A stretch of DNA of 64,000 bases from Arenimonas fontis (GCF_008386465.1 NZ_VUOD01000008.1:1-64000); one strand, 5' to 3'; shown: positions 8,017-19,337, counted from the stretch's first letter. Program-made: numbers and translations. The notes: a model not told the origin generated them from the sequence alone.

Positions 8017-10353
8017 TCAGAAGGGAAGCTGCAGGCCCGGCTCCACCGCCAGCAGCTGCGCCCGGAACGTCTCCTTGATGCGTTCCAGCGCCTCGGCATC
8101 CTTGCCGTCGAAGCGCAGCACCAGCACCGGCGTGGTGTTCGAGGCCCGCACCAGGCCCCAGCCATCCGGCCAGTCGGCGCGCAAGCCGTCGATGGTGGCG
8201 ATGCGGGCGCCCTCGAACTTGGCCTGGGCCACGAACTTCTCGATGAAGGCGTACTGCTGGCCCTCCTCGACGTGGATCTTCAGCTCCGGCGTGGAAGTGC
8301 TGCGCGGCAGGGTCTCGAACACCTCCTCCGGCGTCTCGCCGCGGCTGGACAGGATTTCCAGCAGGCGGGCGGCGGCGTAAAGGCCGTCGTCGAAGCCGTA
8401 CCAGCGCTCGCGGAAGAAGAAGTGGCCGCTCATCTCGCCGGCCAGCTCGGCCTCGGTTTCGCGCATCTTGGCCTTGATCAGCGAGTGGCCGGTCTTCCAC
8501 ATCAGCGGACTGCCGCCGTGGCGCAGGATGTGCGTGGCCAGGTGGCCGGTGCACTTGACGTCGTAGATGACGCAGGCGCCCGGGTTGCGCTCCAGCACGT
8601 CGGCGGCGAACAGCATCAGCAGCCGATCGGGATAGACCATCTCGCCGCCGCGGGTGACCACGCCCAGGCGATCGCCATCGCCGTCGAAGGCCAGGCCCAG
8701 ATCGGCTTCGACCCGCTGGACCACGCTGATCAGGTCCTTGAGGTTGTTCGGATCGCTGGGATCGGGGTGGTGATAGGGGAAACTGCCGTCCACTTCGCAG
8801 TACAGCGGCTCGACCTCGGCACCGATCGCTTCGAGCAGGCGCGGCGCCACGACGCCGGCGACGCCGCTGCCGCAGTCCACCACCACCCGCAGCTTGCGCT
8901 CGATCTGGATGTCGCCGGCGACGCGCTGGATATAGTCTTCGGTGATGTCGCGGCGGCTGACCAGGCCGGGGGCCGGATCCTGGTGCAGGCGGTTCTCGGC
9001 GATGCGCGCGTACAGGCCCTGGATGGCCTCGCCCGACAGCGTTTCGCCCTCGATCACGATCTTGAAGCCATTGTAGTCCGGCGGGTTGTGGCTGCCGGTC
9101 ACCGACACGCAGGAACCGCTGCGCAGGTGAAAGGCGCCGAAGTACACCAGCGGCGTCGGCGCCAGGCCGATGTCGATGACCTCGCGGCCGGCATTGCGCA
9201 GACCCTCGATCAGGGCGTCGGCCATTTCCGGCGAGGACAGGCGGCCGTCGCGGCCGACCACGATGCTGCGCGCGCCCTGTTCGTGCATCACGGTGCCGAT
9301 GGCCTGGCCGATCAGCCGGGCGGTGCCGGCATCCAGGGTCTGGCCGACGATGCCGCGGATGTCGTAGGCGCGGAAGATGCTGCGGTCGAGCGTGGCGGCG
9401 CGTACCGGTGCGGAGGCGGCGACGTGCGCGGCGTGGGCCAGTTCCGCCTCGGCGACCGCCTTGGCCTCCGCTTCGGCCTGTGCCTGCGCTTCCAGTTGTC
9501 CGCTGGCCTGCAGCTCACCCAAGGTCGGGGTCGGTTCGAGCGAGGCTGCCGCCGCGCCCGCCTGGCGCCGCGCCTGCAGGCGCGGCAACAGCGCCAGACC
9601 GGCCGCCGTCGCCAGGCACAGCAGCGCAAGTCCGGCCAGGCTCATCGTCCCCAGCCCGGCGTCGCCGGCGGGCGCGGCCGCGACCACGCGCATGTTCGTG
9701 CCGGGCAGGGCGATGGCGCCCAGCTCGGCCATCGGCGCCAGCGCCGCGTCGCCCGCTTCGAACACGTTGTAGCGGCCCTGGCGCAGGGCCAGGTAGGTTC
9801 CCGGCAGGGCCGCCGCCTGCAGCGGCGAGGTGAGGGTCTCCAGACCCAGGCGCACGTAGGCCAGACCGAGCACCTGGCCCTCGTCCAGCACCGGCACCGC
9901 CAGGCCGAGCTTCACCCCGCCATCGCGCAGCACGGCGATCTGCACCGCGTTGGCCTGCAGGGCGGCTTCCAGCAGGCCGAGCTTGCCGTAACCGAAGGCC
10001 CGGGGATCGGCGAAGCCTTCGGCCAGGTCCGGCGCATGCCACTCGACCGCCTCGACGCCGCTCCAGCCCTCGCGCATCACGCTGGTGGCGGTGTCCTGGT
10101 CGCCGCGGCGCAAGGCCGACAGCAGTTCCGGCCGGCTGCGGCGCTTCTCCAGCTCCGCCACGGCGGCCTGCAGGGCCAGTCCGACCTGGCCGGCTGCCTG
10201 GCTGCGCATCTGCTCCGCCTGCCCGGCCAGGGCTTCCAGCCTATGCGCCTGCCACGCCGACCACGCGAACCACAGCCCCACCAGCACCATCAACCCGGCC
10301 AACAGCCAGGCAGGCTTGATCGCGCCCAGCGCATTGCCGCCCTTGACCTTCAT
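8017..10353 (-). CDS. algC: phosphomannomutase/phosphoglucomutase with membrane-anchored N-terminal sensor-like region
   Basis: The C-terminal about 455 residues (from about 325) form a complete alpha-D-phosphohexomutase. They include the phosphoserine loop TGSHNP (419-424) and the metal loop DGDGDR. This activity interconverts mannose or glucose 6- and 1-phosphates for LPS and exopolysaccharide precursors. Unusually, residues 1-324 add two membrane segments (about 12-34 and 235-257). These flank a roughly 200-residue Cache-like extracytoplasmic segment, then an Ala/Glu-rich linker. The ATG at 10353 has a good GGGGGAAGGA ribosome site. The coaBC-dut-algC order is conserved in pseudomonads and xanthomonads. 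Confidence 0.92.
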   Translation of the reverse strand: MKVKGGNALGAIKPAWLLAGLMVLVGLWFAWSAWQAHRLEALAGQAEQMRSQAAGQVGLALQAAVAELEKRRSRPELLSALRRGDQDTATSVMREGWSGVEAVEWHAPDLAEGFADPRAFGYGKLGLLEAALQANAVQIAVLRDGGVKLGLAVPVLDEGQVLGLAYVRLGLETLTSPLQAAALPGTYLALRQGRYNVFEAGDAALAPMAELGAIALPGTNMRVVAAAPAGDAGLGTMSLAGLALLCLATAAGLALLPRLQARRQAGAAAASLEPTPTLGELQASGQLEAQAQAEAEAKAVAEAELAHAAHVAASAPVRAATLDRSIFRAYDIRGIVGQTLDAGTARLIGQAIGTVMHEQGARSIVVGRDGRLSSPEMADALIEGLRNAGREVIDIGLAPTPLVYFGAFHLRSGSCVSVTGSHNPPDYNGFKIVIEGETLSGEAIQGLYARIAENRLHQDPAPGLVSRRDITEDYIQRVAGDIQIERKLRVVVDCGSGVAGVVAPRLLEAIGAEVEPLYCEVDGSFPYHHPDPSDPNNLKDLISVVQRVEADLGLAFDGDGDRLGVVTRGGEMVYPDRLLMLFAADVLERNPGACVIYDVKCTGHLATHILRHGGSPLMWKTGHSLIKAKMRETEAELAGEMSGHFFFRERWYGFDDGLYAAARLLEILSSRGETPEEVFETLPRSTSTPELKIHVEEGQQYAFIEKFVAQAKFEGARIATIDGLRADWPDGWGLVRASNTTPVLVLRFDGKDAEALERIKETFRAQLLAVEPGLQLPF

Positions 10354-10381
10354 GCCCGTTCCTTCCCCCTGGAATGCCCGT

Positions 10382-10840
10382 TCATCGTACGCCGGTGTGA
10401 CCGAAGCCGCCCTCGCCGCGAGCGCTTTGTTCGAACTCGTCCACCTGACGCAGCACCACCCTGGCCACCGGCAGGAACACCAGCTGGGCGACCCGGTCCC
10501 CGGGTGCGATCCGAATGGTAGCGCCACCGCGGTTCCACAGGCTCACCATCAGCGGCCCCTGGTAGTCGGCGTCGATCAGCCCGACCAGGTTGCCCAACAC
10601 CAGGCCCTGTTTGTGGCCCAGGCCGGAGCGCGGCAGGATCGTCGCGCACAGGCCCGGGTCGCCGATGTGGATGGCCAGGCCAGTCGGCACCAGCCGCGCC
10701 TCGCCCGGCGCCAGTTCGATCGGCTGCTCGACCATGGCGCGCAGGTCCATGCCGGCGGCCTGGGCGGTGGCATAGTCCGGCAGCGGAAAATCCCGGCCCA
10801 GGCGCGGGTCCAGGCATCTGAAATCCACGGTGCGGTTCAC
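10382..10840 (-). CDS. dut: dUTP diphosphatase
   Basis: Trimeric dUTPase hydrolysing dUTP to dUMP and pyrophosphate, keeping uracil out of DNA and feeding dTMP synthesis. The 152 residues include AAGMDLRA (motif 1), [11 protein letters not shown] (motif 2/3), [11 protein letters not shown] (motif 3) and the C-terminal [10 protein letters not shown] arm (motif 5). GTG at 10840 overlaps the coaBC stop by 4 bases, so translation is probably coupled. Confidence 0.96.
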   Translation of the reverse strand: MNRTVDFRCLDPRLGRDFPLPDYATAQAAGMDLRAMVEQPIELAPGEARLVPTGLAIHIGDPGLCATILPRSGLGHKQGLVLGNLVGLIDADYQGPLMVSLWNRGGATIRIAPGDRVAQLVFLPVARVVLRQVDEFEQSARGEGGFGHTGVR

Positions 10841-12039
10841 TGCGCCTCCAGCCGGTCCGCGATCAGGTCGAGCAACTGCCGCGCGACCTCGCCCTTGGCG
10901 GCGCGCGGAATGTCGTGCCGGCCGCCGCGCCAGAACACCGCCAGCGCGTTGTCGTCGGTCTCGAAACCCTGGCCGGCACGGCCGACCTCGTTGGCGGCGA
11001 TCATGTCCAGGCCCTTGCGTTCCAGCTTGTCGCGCGCGTAGGCCTCCAGCTCCTCGGTCTCAGCGGCGAAACCGACCACCAGGCGCGGTCGCTGCGCGTG
11101 CGCCGCCACCTCGGCCAGTACGTCGGCCGTGCGCACCAACTCCAGCACCAGGGTCTCGCCGGTCTTCTTGATCTTGTGTTCGCGCACCTGGACCGGGGTG
11201 TAGTCGGCCACGGCGGCGGTGCCCAGATAAACGTCCTGGCCCGGCGCCGCAGCCAGTACCGCCTCGCGCATCTGGGCGGCGCCGCGCACGTCCAGCCGGC
11301 GCACGCCCGGCGGCGTGGCCAGCGCGACCGGCCCCGCCACCAGGGTCACCTCGGCGCCCATCGCGGCGGCGGCGGCGGCGAGGGCGAAGCCCATCTTCCC
11401 GGAGCTGCGGTTGCCGATGAACCGCACCGGATCGATGTCCTCGTAGGTGGGACCGGCGCTGACCAGCACCCGCCGCCCGGCCAGGCGCGGCGGCGCCAGC
11501 GAGCCTTCCAGCGCTTCGACCAGCTGCATGGGTTCGAGCATGCGCCCTTCGCCCACCTCGCCGCAGGCCTGGTCGCCGGCACCGGGGCCGAGCACGCTGA
11601 CGCCCCGGGCCTGAAGGGTGGCGACGTTGGCGCGGATGGCCGGATGCGCCCACATGAGCCGGTTCATGGCCGGCGCCACCAGCAGGGGCGCCTCCGTGGC
11701 CAGGCACAGGGTGCTGAGCAGGTCGTCGGCCTGGCCGTTGGCCAGGCGTGCCAGGGTATTGGCGCTGGCCGGCGCGATCAGCACCCGGGTCGCCCAACGG
11801 GCCAGCTCGATATGGCCCATGGCCGCCTCGGCGGCCTCGTCCCAAAGTGAGCTGCGCACCGGATTGCCGGACAGGGCCTGGAAGGTGGCGGCGCCGACGA
11901 AGCGCTGCGCCGCCCCGGTCATCACCACCCGGACCTCGGCCCCGCGCTCGCGCAGCCGGCGCACCAGCTCGGCCGCCTTGTAGGCGGCGATGCCGCCGCT
12001 GACGCCCAGCAGGATCCTTTGCCCTTGCAGTCCGGCCAC
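10837..12039 (-). CDS. coaBC: phosphopantothenoylcysteine synthetase/decarboxylase
   Basis: Bifunctional flavoprotein of coenzyme A synthesis. The N-terminal CoaC decarboxylase domain (about 1-185) carries the [10 protein letters not shown] motif and PAMN near 120. The C-terminal CoaB ligase domain carries [21 protein letters not shown] and the IKK segment. I prefer the GTG at 12039, which has AAGGA seven bases upstream, over a GTG at 12063 that would add eight residues. It is the first gene of coaBC-dut-algC and divergent from radC. Confidence 0.94.
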   Translation of the reverse strand: MAGLQGQRILLGVSGGIAAYKAAELVRRLRERGAEVRVVMTGAAQRFVGAATFQALSGNPVRSSLWDEAAEAAMGHIELARWATRVLIAPASANTLARLANGQADDLLSTLCLATEAPLLVAPAMNRLMWAHPAIRANVATLQARGVSVLGPGAGDQACGEVGEGRMLEPMQLVEALEGSLAPPRLAGRRVLVSAGPTYEDIDPVRFIGNRSSGKMGFALAAAAAAMGAEVTLVAGPVALATPPGVRRLDVRGAAQMREAVLAAAPGQDVYLGTAAVADYTPVQVREHKIKKTGETLVLELVRTADVLAEVAAHAQRPRLVVGFAAETEELEAYARDKLERKGLDMIAANEVGRAGQGFETDDNALAVFWRGGRHDIPRAAKGEVARQLLDLIADRLEAQ

Positions 12040-12133
12040 CTGGCAGTCCTTACCCGTGTGCACGCGCCTAGCTTACCCGATGCCCCGCCGGCCACCGACC
12101 CCGGATCCCGCTCCCGCGCGGCAGGCTGATGGC

Positions 12134-12808
12134 ATGCAGATCCGCGAATGGCCCCCGAGCGAACGCCCGCGCGAGCGCCTGCTGGCCGCCGGCGCCGGCG
12201 TGCTCACCGACGCCGAATTGCTGGCCCTGTTCCTCGGCTCCGGCCTCTCCGGAATGAACGCCGTGGACCTGGCCCGGCGGCTGCTGGACCAGGCCGGCGG
12301 CCTGCGCGGCCTGCTGGACCGGCCCCCGGCCCGGCTGGCCGAACTGTCCGGCCTGGGGCCGGCCCGGGCCGCCTTGCTGGCGGCGGCACTGGAGCTGGGC
12401 AATCGCCACCTGGCCCAGGGCCTGGCCCGGGGCGAGGCGCTCACCGATCCGGGTCGGGCCGGCCAATACTTGGCCCGACGCCTGCGTGCCCTGCCCTACG
12501 AGGTGTTCGCCTGCCTGTTCCTGGACACCCGGCACCGGGTGGTCGCCTTCGAGGAACTGTTCCGCGGCACGCTCGACGGCGCCGAGGTGCATCCGCGCGA
12601 AGTCGTACAGCGCTGTCTGGCCCACCATGCGGCAGCCGTGATCCTCGGCCACAACCATCCCAGCGGCAGCCCCGAGCCCAGCGCCGCCGACCGCGCCGTC
12701 ACCGCGCGCCTGCGCCAGGCGCTCGGGCTGGTGGACGTGCGTGTGCTCGACCACTTCATCATCGGCGACGGCGAGCCCTGTTCCATGGCCAGGCTGGGCC
12801 TGCTGTGA
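12134..12808 (+). CDS. radC: RadC/JAB-domain protein
   Basis: 224 residues: an N-terminal helix-hairpin-helix-like region (about 20-95) and a C-terminal JAB1/MPN-type metalloprotease fold. The zinc motif is H173-x-H175 followed by [11 protein letters not shown] with D186. The radiation-repair role once claimed for E. coli RadC is not supported; its true function is unknown. The ATG at 12134 begins the conserved MxIxxWPxxxRPRERL segment. It is divergent from coaBC, as in many gammaproteobacteria. Confidence 0.92.
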   Translation: MQIREWPPSERPRERLLAAGAGVLTDAELLALFLGSGLSGMNAVDLARRLLDQAGGLRGLLDRPPARLAELSGLGPARAALLAAALELGNRHLAQGLARGEALTDPGRAGQYLARRLRALPYEVFACLFLDTRHRVVAFEELFRGTLDGAEVHPREVVQRCLAHHAAAVILGHNHPSGSPEPSAADRAVTARLRQALGLVDVRVLDHFIIGDGEPCSMARLGLL

Positions 12809-12874
12809 GCCTGGCTGGGCCGGCCCCGCCGCTGCGTATACTGCCCCGGTGGCATTCCGCCGCCGGGAGCGCCC

Positions 12875-13906
12875 GTGATCCTCGGCTACGCCAGCCTGTA
12901 TGCCGCCGATGCGGCCGAACGCATCCTGCCGGACCCGTCCTCGGCCCGGCGTTTGCTGATGGACCGGCGCCCCGACATCCCCGGGCGCATCGAAGCCGTG
13001 GTGGCCCGAGCCACCGCCGGCGAAGGCTCGCCCCAGCATGCCGACGCGGCCCTGCTGGGCCTGGCACGGCTGGGCCTGCGCCATGGCGGCTTCGGCGACG
13101 ACCCGCACGACTACCACAACGAAGAGCATGTGCTGGAACTGGCCGAGCGCCGCCTCGGCCGGGTCATGGACCACCTGGGCGAAACGGCGCTGCCGGCTGC
13201 GGACTGGCTGGCCCTGCTGCTGTTCGCCGCCTGCCACGACCTGCGCCAGCGCGAGCGCTTCGACGTGCCGGGCCCGGTCGGCGGCAACGAAGCCGCCAGC
13301 ATCGCCGAGACCTTCCGCATCCTCGACCGCTGCGGTTTCGCTCCGGACCGGGACCGCGACCTGTACGTGGCCCTGGAGCTGATGATCGCCGGCAGCACCT
13401 TCGACACCCGACCGGGAGCGCACGGCGACGGCGAGCAGGTGGTGGCCGCCGGCGGCGCCCTGGCCCGCAGCCTGGGCGTGTGGCTGGACGCCGAGCGCCC
13501 GGACTGGACCGGCGACCCGGCCGCCCGCCGCGGCGAGCGCCTGGCCCGCCTGGCCGCCGACCTTGACACCGCCAATGTCGGCGAGCCTTTCCCCTTGCTG
13601 GCCGGCAGCGCCTTGCGCCTGTGCCTGGAACGCGAGCGCCTGGCCGGCCGGCCGCTGGACAAGGCCGTCAGCGGCGGCCCCTGCCTGGATTTCCTCGGCC
13701 GCGGCCAGATGCATTATTTCTTCGAACTGCACCGCTTCTGCTCACGCGAGGGCCAGCAGGTGTTCGGCGCCGCCAAGGAGGCCAATGCGCCGGCGGTGCG
13801 CCGGGTCAGCGGGCAGTTGCTGGCCCGGTTCGAGGAGGTGCCGCCGGCCAGCGGACAGGCAGTGGTCGAGGCGTTCAGGGATCTGTGCGCCCGGGAGGCC
13901 GCCTGA
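12875..13906 (+). CDS. HD-like metal-dependent phosphohydrolase domain protein, function unknown
   Basis: 343 residues with no recognisable N-terminal signal. A helical core carries a pattern resembling HD-domain hydrolases: H81/H85 in DYHNEEHV, the HD doublet at H121-D122, and a later D229/D231 in LAADLDTAN. HD proteins cleave phosphoesters, often nucleotides. The residue spacing here suggests a distinct subfamily, and the substrate is unknown. The start is GTG at 12875 after GGGAG. It stands alone between radC and argS. The fold assignment is inferred from motif order only. Confidence 0.7.
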   Translation: MILGYASLYAADAAERILPDPSSARRLLMDRRPDIPGRIEAVVARATAGEGSPQHADAALLGLARLGLRHGGFGDDPHDYHNEEHVLELAERRLGRVMDHLGETALPAADWLALLLFAACHDLRQRERFDVPGPVGGNEAASIAETFRILDRCGFAPDRDRDLYVALELMIAGSTFDTRPGAHGDGEQVVAAGGALARSLGVWLDAERPDWTGDPAARRGERLARLAADLDTANVGEPFPLLAGSALRLCLERERLAGRPLDKAVSGGPCLDFLGRGQMHYFFELHRFCSREGQQVFGAAKEANAPAVRRVSGQLLARFEEVPPASGQAVVEAFRDLCAREAA

Positions 13907-13920
13907 GCCGCCCGGTCCGG

Positions 13921-13951
13921 AAAAAAAAGAAGACCGGCCCGGAGGCCGGTC
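13921..13951. terminator. hairpin with A-tract on its left side
   Basis: A perfect 8-bp stem (13932-13939 with 13944-13951, loop CGGA) is preceded by a run of eight A. Read on the minus strand it is hairpin plus T-run, the form of an intrinsic terminator; on the plus strand no T-run follows. The adjacent gene ends in the plus direction, so either it is bidirectional and weak for that gene or it stops antisense transcription. Confidence 0.5.
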
Positions 13952-14080
13952 CTGCCCCGATTCCGGCCTGGTGGCCGAACCGTCGAAACGCGTGGGAGAG
14001 ATACGGTGTCCCGCCGTACGCCGGCCAGTATCGTCTCCCCGGGTGACGGTCGCGTGACAGCAGCGGCCGGCCGGGCCGGC

Positions 14081-14086
14081 TAGAAT
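14081..14086 (+). promoter_or_regulatory. -10 element of argS (TAGAAT)
   Basis: CTAGAAT lies 36 bases before the argS start, the same context (CTAnnnT) and distance as at speE, glyQ, tatA and others here. No clear -35 is present. Confidence 0.5.
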
Positions 14087-14116
14087 ACGCGGCTCCCCTT
14101 TGCGGAAGCGGATCCA

Positions 14117-15879
<1,763 letters not shown>

Positions 15880-15880
<1 letters not shown>

Positions 15881-16467
15881 TGGCGCGCAAGGGCAAGCAC
15901 CAGGCGCGCCGCAACGGCAGCCGTGGCATTCCCGGCTGGGCCATGCTGCTGCTCGGCCTGTTGGCTGGCCTGCTGATCGCCGCCGTCTACCTGTTGCGCG
16001 ACGACTGGGGCGAAGACCACCCGTCGTTGCCGCGTCCCGATCCGGAGGCCCGGCCGCCGGCGGCGGCGGCCCGCGAGGAGGTGGCGCCGGAGCCGCGCCG
16101 CACCAAATACGATTTCTACGACGTGCTGCGCGAGCGCGAGGTGGTGATTCCCGACGCCGAGCTCGACGCCCAGGCCCGTGCCGAGACGGCCACACCGCCG
16201 CCGCCAGGCAGCGCCGAACCGCCGGCGGAAGCGCAGGTGCGTTACCTGCTGCAGGCCGGCGCATTCCGTTCCGCTGCCGACGCCGAGGCGCTGAAGGCGC
16301 GCATCGCCCTCACCGGCGAGGTGGCGCGGGTGGAATCGGCCCAGATCGAAGGCGGCATGATCCACCGCGTGCGCTTGGGGCCCTACCCGAACGCCGCCGC
16401 CCTGGCCCGCGCCAAACAGGCCCTGGCCGGGCACGGCATCGAGGCCATCGCCATCAAGGCACGGTAA
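15880..16467 (+). CDS. SPOR domain membrane protein, FtsN-like
   Basis: 195 residues: a basic cytoplasmic N-terminus, one membrane segment (about 21-38), a Pro/Ala-rich periplasmic linker, then a C-terminal SPOR domain of about 75 residues starting at QVRYLLQAGAF. SPOR domains bind denuded glycan strands at the division septum, so a divisome role is likely. It is short for FtsN but similarly built and often lies after argS in proteobacteria. It is translationally coupled to argS. Confidence 0.88.
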
Positions 16468-16538
16468 GCGGCGAACGCGGCCCGAAGCCGGCAATCGGCG
16501 CACATCCGCAGGCCTGCGGGCGACGGGGCCGCAGCGAG

Positions 16539-16562
16539 GAAGGCGGCCTCCGGGCCGCCTTC
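16539..16562. terminator. intergenic hairpin, convergent terminator
   Basis: A perfect 10-bp GC-rich stem (16539-16548 with 16553-16562) with tetraloop TCCG is followed on the plus strand by GTGTTT. It lies between the convergent SPOR gene and the dehydrogenase gene and could stop transcription from either side. Confidence 0.65.
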
Positions 16563-16566
16563 GTGT

Positions 16567-17421
16567 TTACGCCTCGCGTTTCAGCATGATCAGCGCCGAG
16601 GTGTCGGCCTCGGCCTGGCCGCGCTCGACCAGCGTCGCGTAATCGGCCTCGGCCAGTTCGACGGCCGGCAGGCGCAGGCCGACGCCGGCGGCGATGCCGC
16701 GGACGATGCGCAGGTCCTTGAGCAGGTGGCCGCACTTGAAGCCGGGCGTGAACCGGTTGGCCAGCATCGTCGCGCCGCGCTTGTCCAGGAACCAGTTGCC
16801 GGCGGCGCCCGCCATCAGGGTCGGCAGCAGCTTCTCCGGATCCAGGCCCAGCTTTTCGCCGAGGGCCAGGCCCTCGCAGACCGCCTCGTTGATGCCGGCC
16901 ACCAGCACCTGGTTGACCGCCTTGGTGGCCTGGCCGGTGCCGCTGTCGCCCATGTGGGTGATGCGGGCGGCGTAGGCCTCCAGCACCGGCCGCGCCTTCT
17001 CCAGGTGCTCGGCCGCGCCGCCGACCATCACCGACAGCCTGCCGTTGCGCGCACCCTCGACGCCGCCGGACACGGGCGCGTCCAGGAAGCCGATGCCGTG
17101 TCCGGCCAGCAGCGCCTGCGCGCGCCGGGCCGTGTCCACCGACACCGTCGAGTGGTCCACCACCACCGCACCCGGCGCCAGCACGCCGGCCATGGCCTCG
17201 ACCTGCTGCAGCACGTCGGCATCCATGGACACGCACAGCGCGACCACGTCGCAGCCGGCGAAACCGGCAGCCGACGTCGCCGCCTTCACGCCCAGCCGCG
17301 CCGCCAGCGCTTCCGCCTTGGTCTGGCTGCGATTGCCGACCACGGCCAGCAGGCCGCGAGCGGCCACGTGGCCCGCCATCGGCGCGCCCATGGCACCCAG
17401 TCCGATGAAGCCGGCCTTCAT
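16567..17421 (-). CDS. NAD-binding beta-hydroxyacid dehydrogenase (3-hydroxyisobutyrate dehydrogenase family)
   Basis: 284-residue cytoplasmic oxidoreductase. The Rossmann motif GLGAMG sits at residues 7-12. The family substrate motif DAPVSGG is near 114-120 and the catalytic lysine is K167 in GQATKAVNQ. The family acts on 3-hydroxyisobutyrate, tartronate semialdehyde, gamma-hydroxybutyrate or related substrates; the exact one cannot be read from sequence. Its ATG overlaps the speA stop by 4 bases, so it is coupled to arginine decarboxylase, an unexpected pairing. No valine-degradation gene is adjacent. Confidence 0.88.
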   Translation of the reverse strand: MKAGFIGLGAMGAPMAGHVAARGLLAVVGNRSQTKAEALAARLGVKAATSAAGFAGCDVVALCVSMDADVLQQVEAMAGVLAPGAVVVDHSTVSVDTARRAQALLAGHGIGFLDAPVSGGVEGARNGRLSVMVGGAAEHLEKARPVLEAYAARITHMGDSGTGQATKAVNQVLVAGINEAVCEGLALGEKLGLDPEKLLPTLMAGAAGNWFLDKRGATMLANRFTPGFKCGHLLKDLRIVRGIAAGVGLRLPAVELAEADYATLVERGQAEADTSALIMLKREA

Positions 17422-19307
17422 GCGTTCTCCTCGTGCAGGTAGGTGTAGCCGGTCAGGCCGGCTTCCAGGTCCACCAGCAGCCGGGCGGCCTCCACCGGCT
17501 CCAGGTTGGCGGCGTCCACCTTCTGTTTGTAGGCGGCGCGCAGCTCCTGCAGGTCGTAGCCGACGTAGTCGAGCATCACGTCGGTGGTGTCGCCCTTGCG
17601 CTGGCGGCTCAGGCTGTAGCTGCCGTCGGCATCGAGCACCACGTTGGCGGTGTCGGTGTCGCCGAACAGGTTGTGGATGTCGCCCAGGGTCTCCTGGTAG
17701 GCGCCGACCATGAAGATGCCCAGCCGGTAGCTCTCGCCCGGCCGCGGCGCGTGCAGCGGCAGCGAGGAATCCAGGGCCTCGGACTCGACATAGGTGTCCA
17801 CGCGGCCGTCGGAATCGCAGGTCAGGTCGGCGATCACGCCGCGCCGTTCCGGCTTCTCGTCCAGGCGGGCGATCGGCACGATCGGGAAGACCTGGTCGAT
17901 CGCCCACACGTCGGGGATGGACTCGAACACCGAGAAGTTGACGAAGTACTTGTCCACCAGCCGCTCGTTGAGCTCGTCCAGCACGTCGCGGTGGCTGCGT
18001 TCTTCGGCGGTGAGGCGGGCGCGCACGGCGTGGGCGACGGCGTAGAACAGGTCGTCGAGCATGGCCCGCTGCGGCAGCGTGAGCTGGCCGAGCGCGTACA
18101 GGGCCTGACCCTCGGCCAGGTGATGCTGCGCCTCGTGGTACAGCTCCAGCGGCGGCCGCTGGCCGAGCGCGGCATGGGTCTCGCGCAGGTGCCGCAGCAC
18201 CGGCGGCTCGTCCGGCTGTTCGGGCGGCACCGCGCCTTCCGGCGCCGGCTCGACTTCCGATACGTTCACCACCATCACCGCGTGGTGCGCGGTCATGGCG
18301 CGGCCGGCCTCGGTGACCAGGCGCGGCGGCGTCAGGCCGTGTTCGGCGCAGGCCTCGGCCAGCGGCTGCACCAGGGTGTGCGCATACTGGTCCAGGCCAT
18401 AGTTGATCGAGCAGAAGCCGCGCGAGCGGGTACCTTCGTAGTCCACACCCAGGCCGCCGCCGGAATCCATGTAGCGGATCCCGCAGCCCATCTTCGACAG
18501 CTCGACGAAATAGCGCACCGCCTCGCGCATGCCGTTGGCGATGTCGCGCACGTTGCTGATCTGGCTGCCCATGTGGAAATGCAGCAGGCGCAGGGCCGGC
18601 AGCATGCCGGCGGCGCGCAGGCGCTCGACCAGGTCCAGCACCTGGCGCGGCGAGAGGCCGAACTTGGCCTTGTCGCCGCCGCTGTTCTGCCACTTGCCGG
18701 CGCCGATCGAAGCCAGGCGCATGCGCACGCCCAGGCCGGGCTGCACGCCGAGGTCGCGGGCCTGCTCGATCACCAGGTCCAGCTCGCTGGGCTTCTCGAT
18801 GACGATGAAGGTCTCCAGGCCCAGCTTGCGGCCGATCAGGGCCAGGCGGATGAACTCGCGGTCCTTGTAGCCGTTGCAGACCACCAGGCTGCCGGGCCGG
18901 GCCAGGCCCAGCACCGCCATCAGCTCGGGCTTGGAACCGGCCTCCAGGCCGAAGCCCTCGCCGCCGGCCGCCGCCAGGGTACCGGCGACGCCGCGGTGCT
19001 GGTTGACCTTGATCGGATAGACGGCGGTGTAGCCGCCGGCGTAGTCCAGTTCCGCCATGGCGCGGGCGAAGGCGGCCCGCAGCTTGCCCAGGCGGTCGCC
19101 GAGGATGTCGGCGAAACGCAGCAGCAGCGGCAGCTTCAGGCCCTCGGCGGTGGCGCGTTCGACCACCTCCGGCAGCGCCAGCTCCGGGCCGCCCGGACCG
19201 CGCGGACGCACCACCATGCGACCGGCGGCGTCCACGTCGTAGTAGCCCTCGCTCCAGTAGGGAATGGAGTAGGTGTGTCGGGCTTGGTCGAGCGACCAGG
19301 CGGGCAT
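17418..19307 (-). CDS. speA: biosynthetic arginine decarboxylase
   Basis: PLP-dependent alanine-racemase-fold decarboxylase making agmatine from arginine, the entry to polyamine synthesis. The 629 residues include the PLP lysine in VYPIKVNQH near residue 100. The glycine-rich stretch DSGGGLGVDYEGT near 278 is also present. The C-terminal FGDTDTANV segment is typical of long SpeA enzymes. ATG at 19307 gives SYSIPYWSEGYYDV-like conservation at the N-terminus. It is divergent from speE with opposed -10 elements between them. Confidence 0.95.
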   Translation of the reverse strand: MPAWSLDQARHTYSIPYWSEGYYDVDAAGRMVVRPRGPGGPELALPEVVERATAEGLKLPLLLRFADILGDRLGKLRAAFARAMAELDYAGGYTAVYPIKVNQHRGVAGTLAAAGGEGFGLEAGSKPELMAVLGLARPGSLVVCNGYKDREFIRLALIGRKLGLETFIVIEKPSELDLVIEQARDLGVQPGLGVRMRLASIGAGKWQNSGGDKAKFGLSPRQVLDLVERLRAAGMLPALRLLHFHMGSQISNVRDIANGMREAVRYFVELSKMGCGIRYMDSGGGLGVDYEGTRSRGFCSINYGLDQYAHTLVQPLAEACAEHGLTPPRLVTEAGRAMTAHHAVMVVNVSEVEPAPEGAVPPEQPDEPPVLRHLRETHAALGQRPPLELYHEAQHHLAEGQALYALGQLTLPQRAMLDDLFYAVAHAVRARLTAEERSHRDVLDELNERLVDKYFVNFSVFESIPDVWAIDQVFPIVPIARLDEKPERRGVIADLTCDSDGRVDTYVESEALDSSLPLHAPRPGESYRLGIFMVGAYQETLGDIHNLFGDTDTANVVLDADGSYSLSRQRKGDTTDVMLDYVGYDLQELRAAYKQKVDAANLEPVEAARLLVDLEAGLTGYTYLHEENA

Positions 19308-19337
19308 GGGCGTGCTTCCGGGTGGCGAGGGGGCCGC

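Noticed and set aside
7930-10521. An 863-codon plus-strand open frame over algC
   Set aside because: Antisense shadow of a conserved gene, with repetitive Ala/Gly/His/Gln composition.
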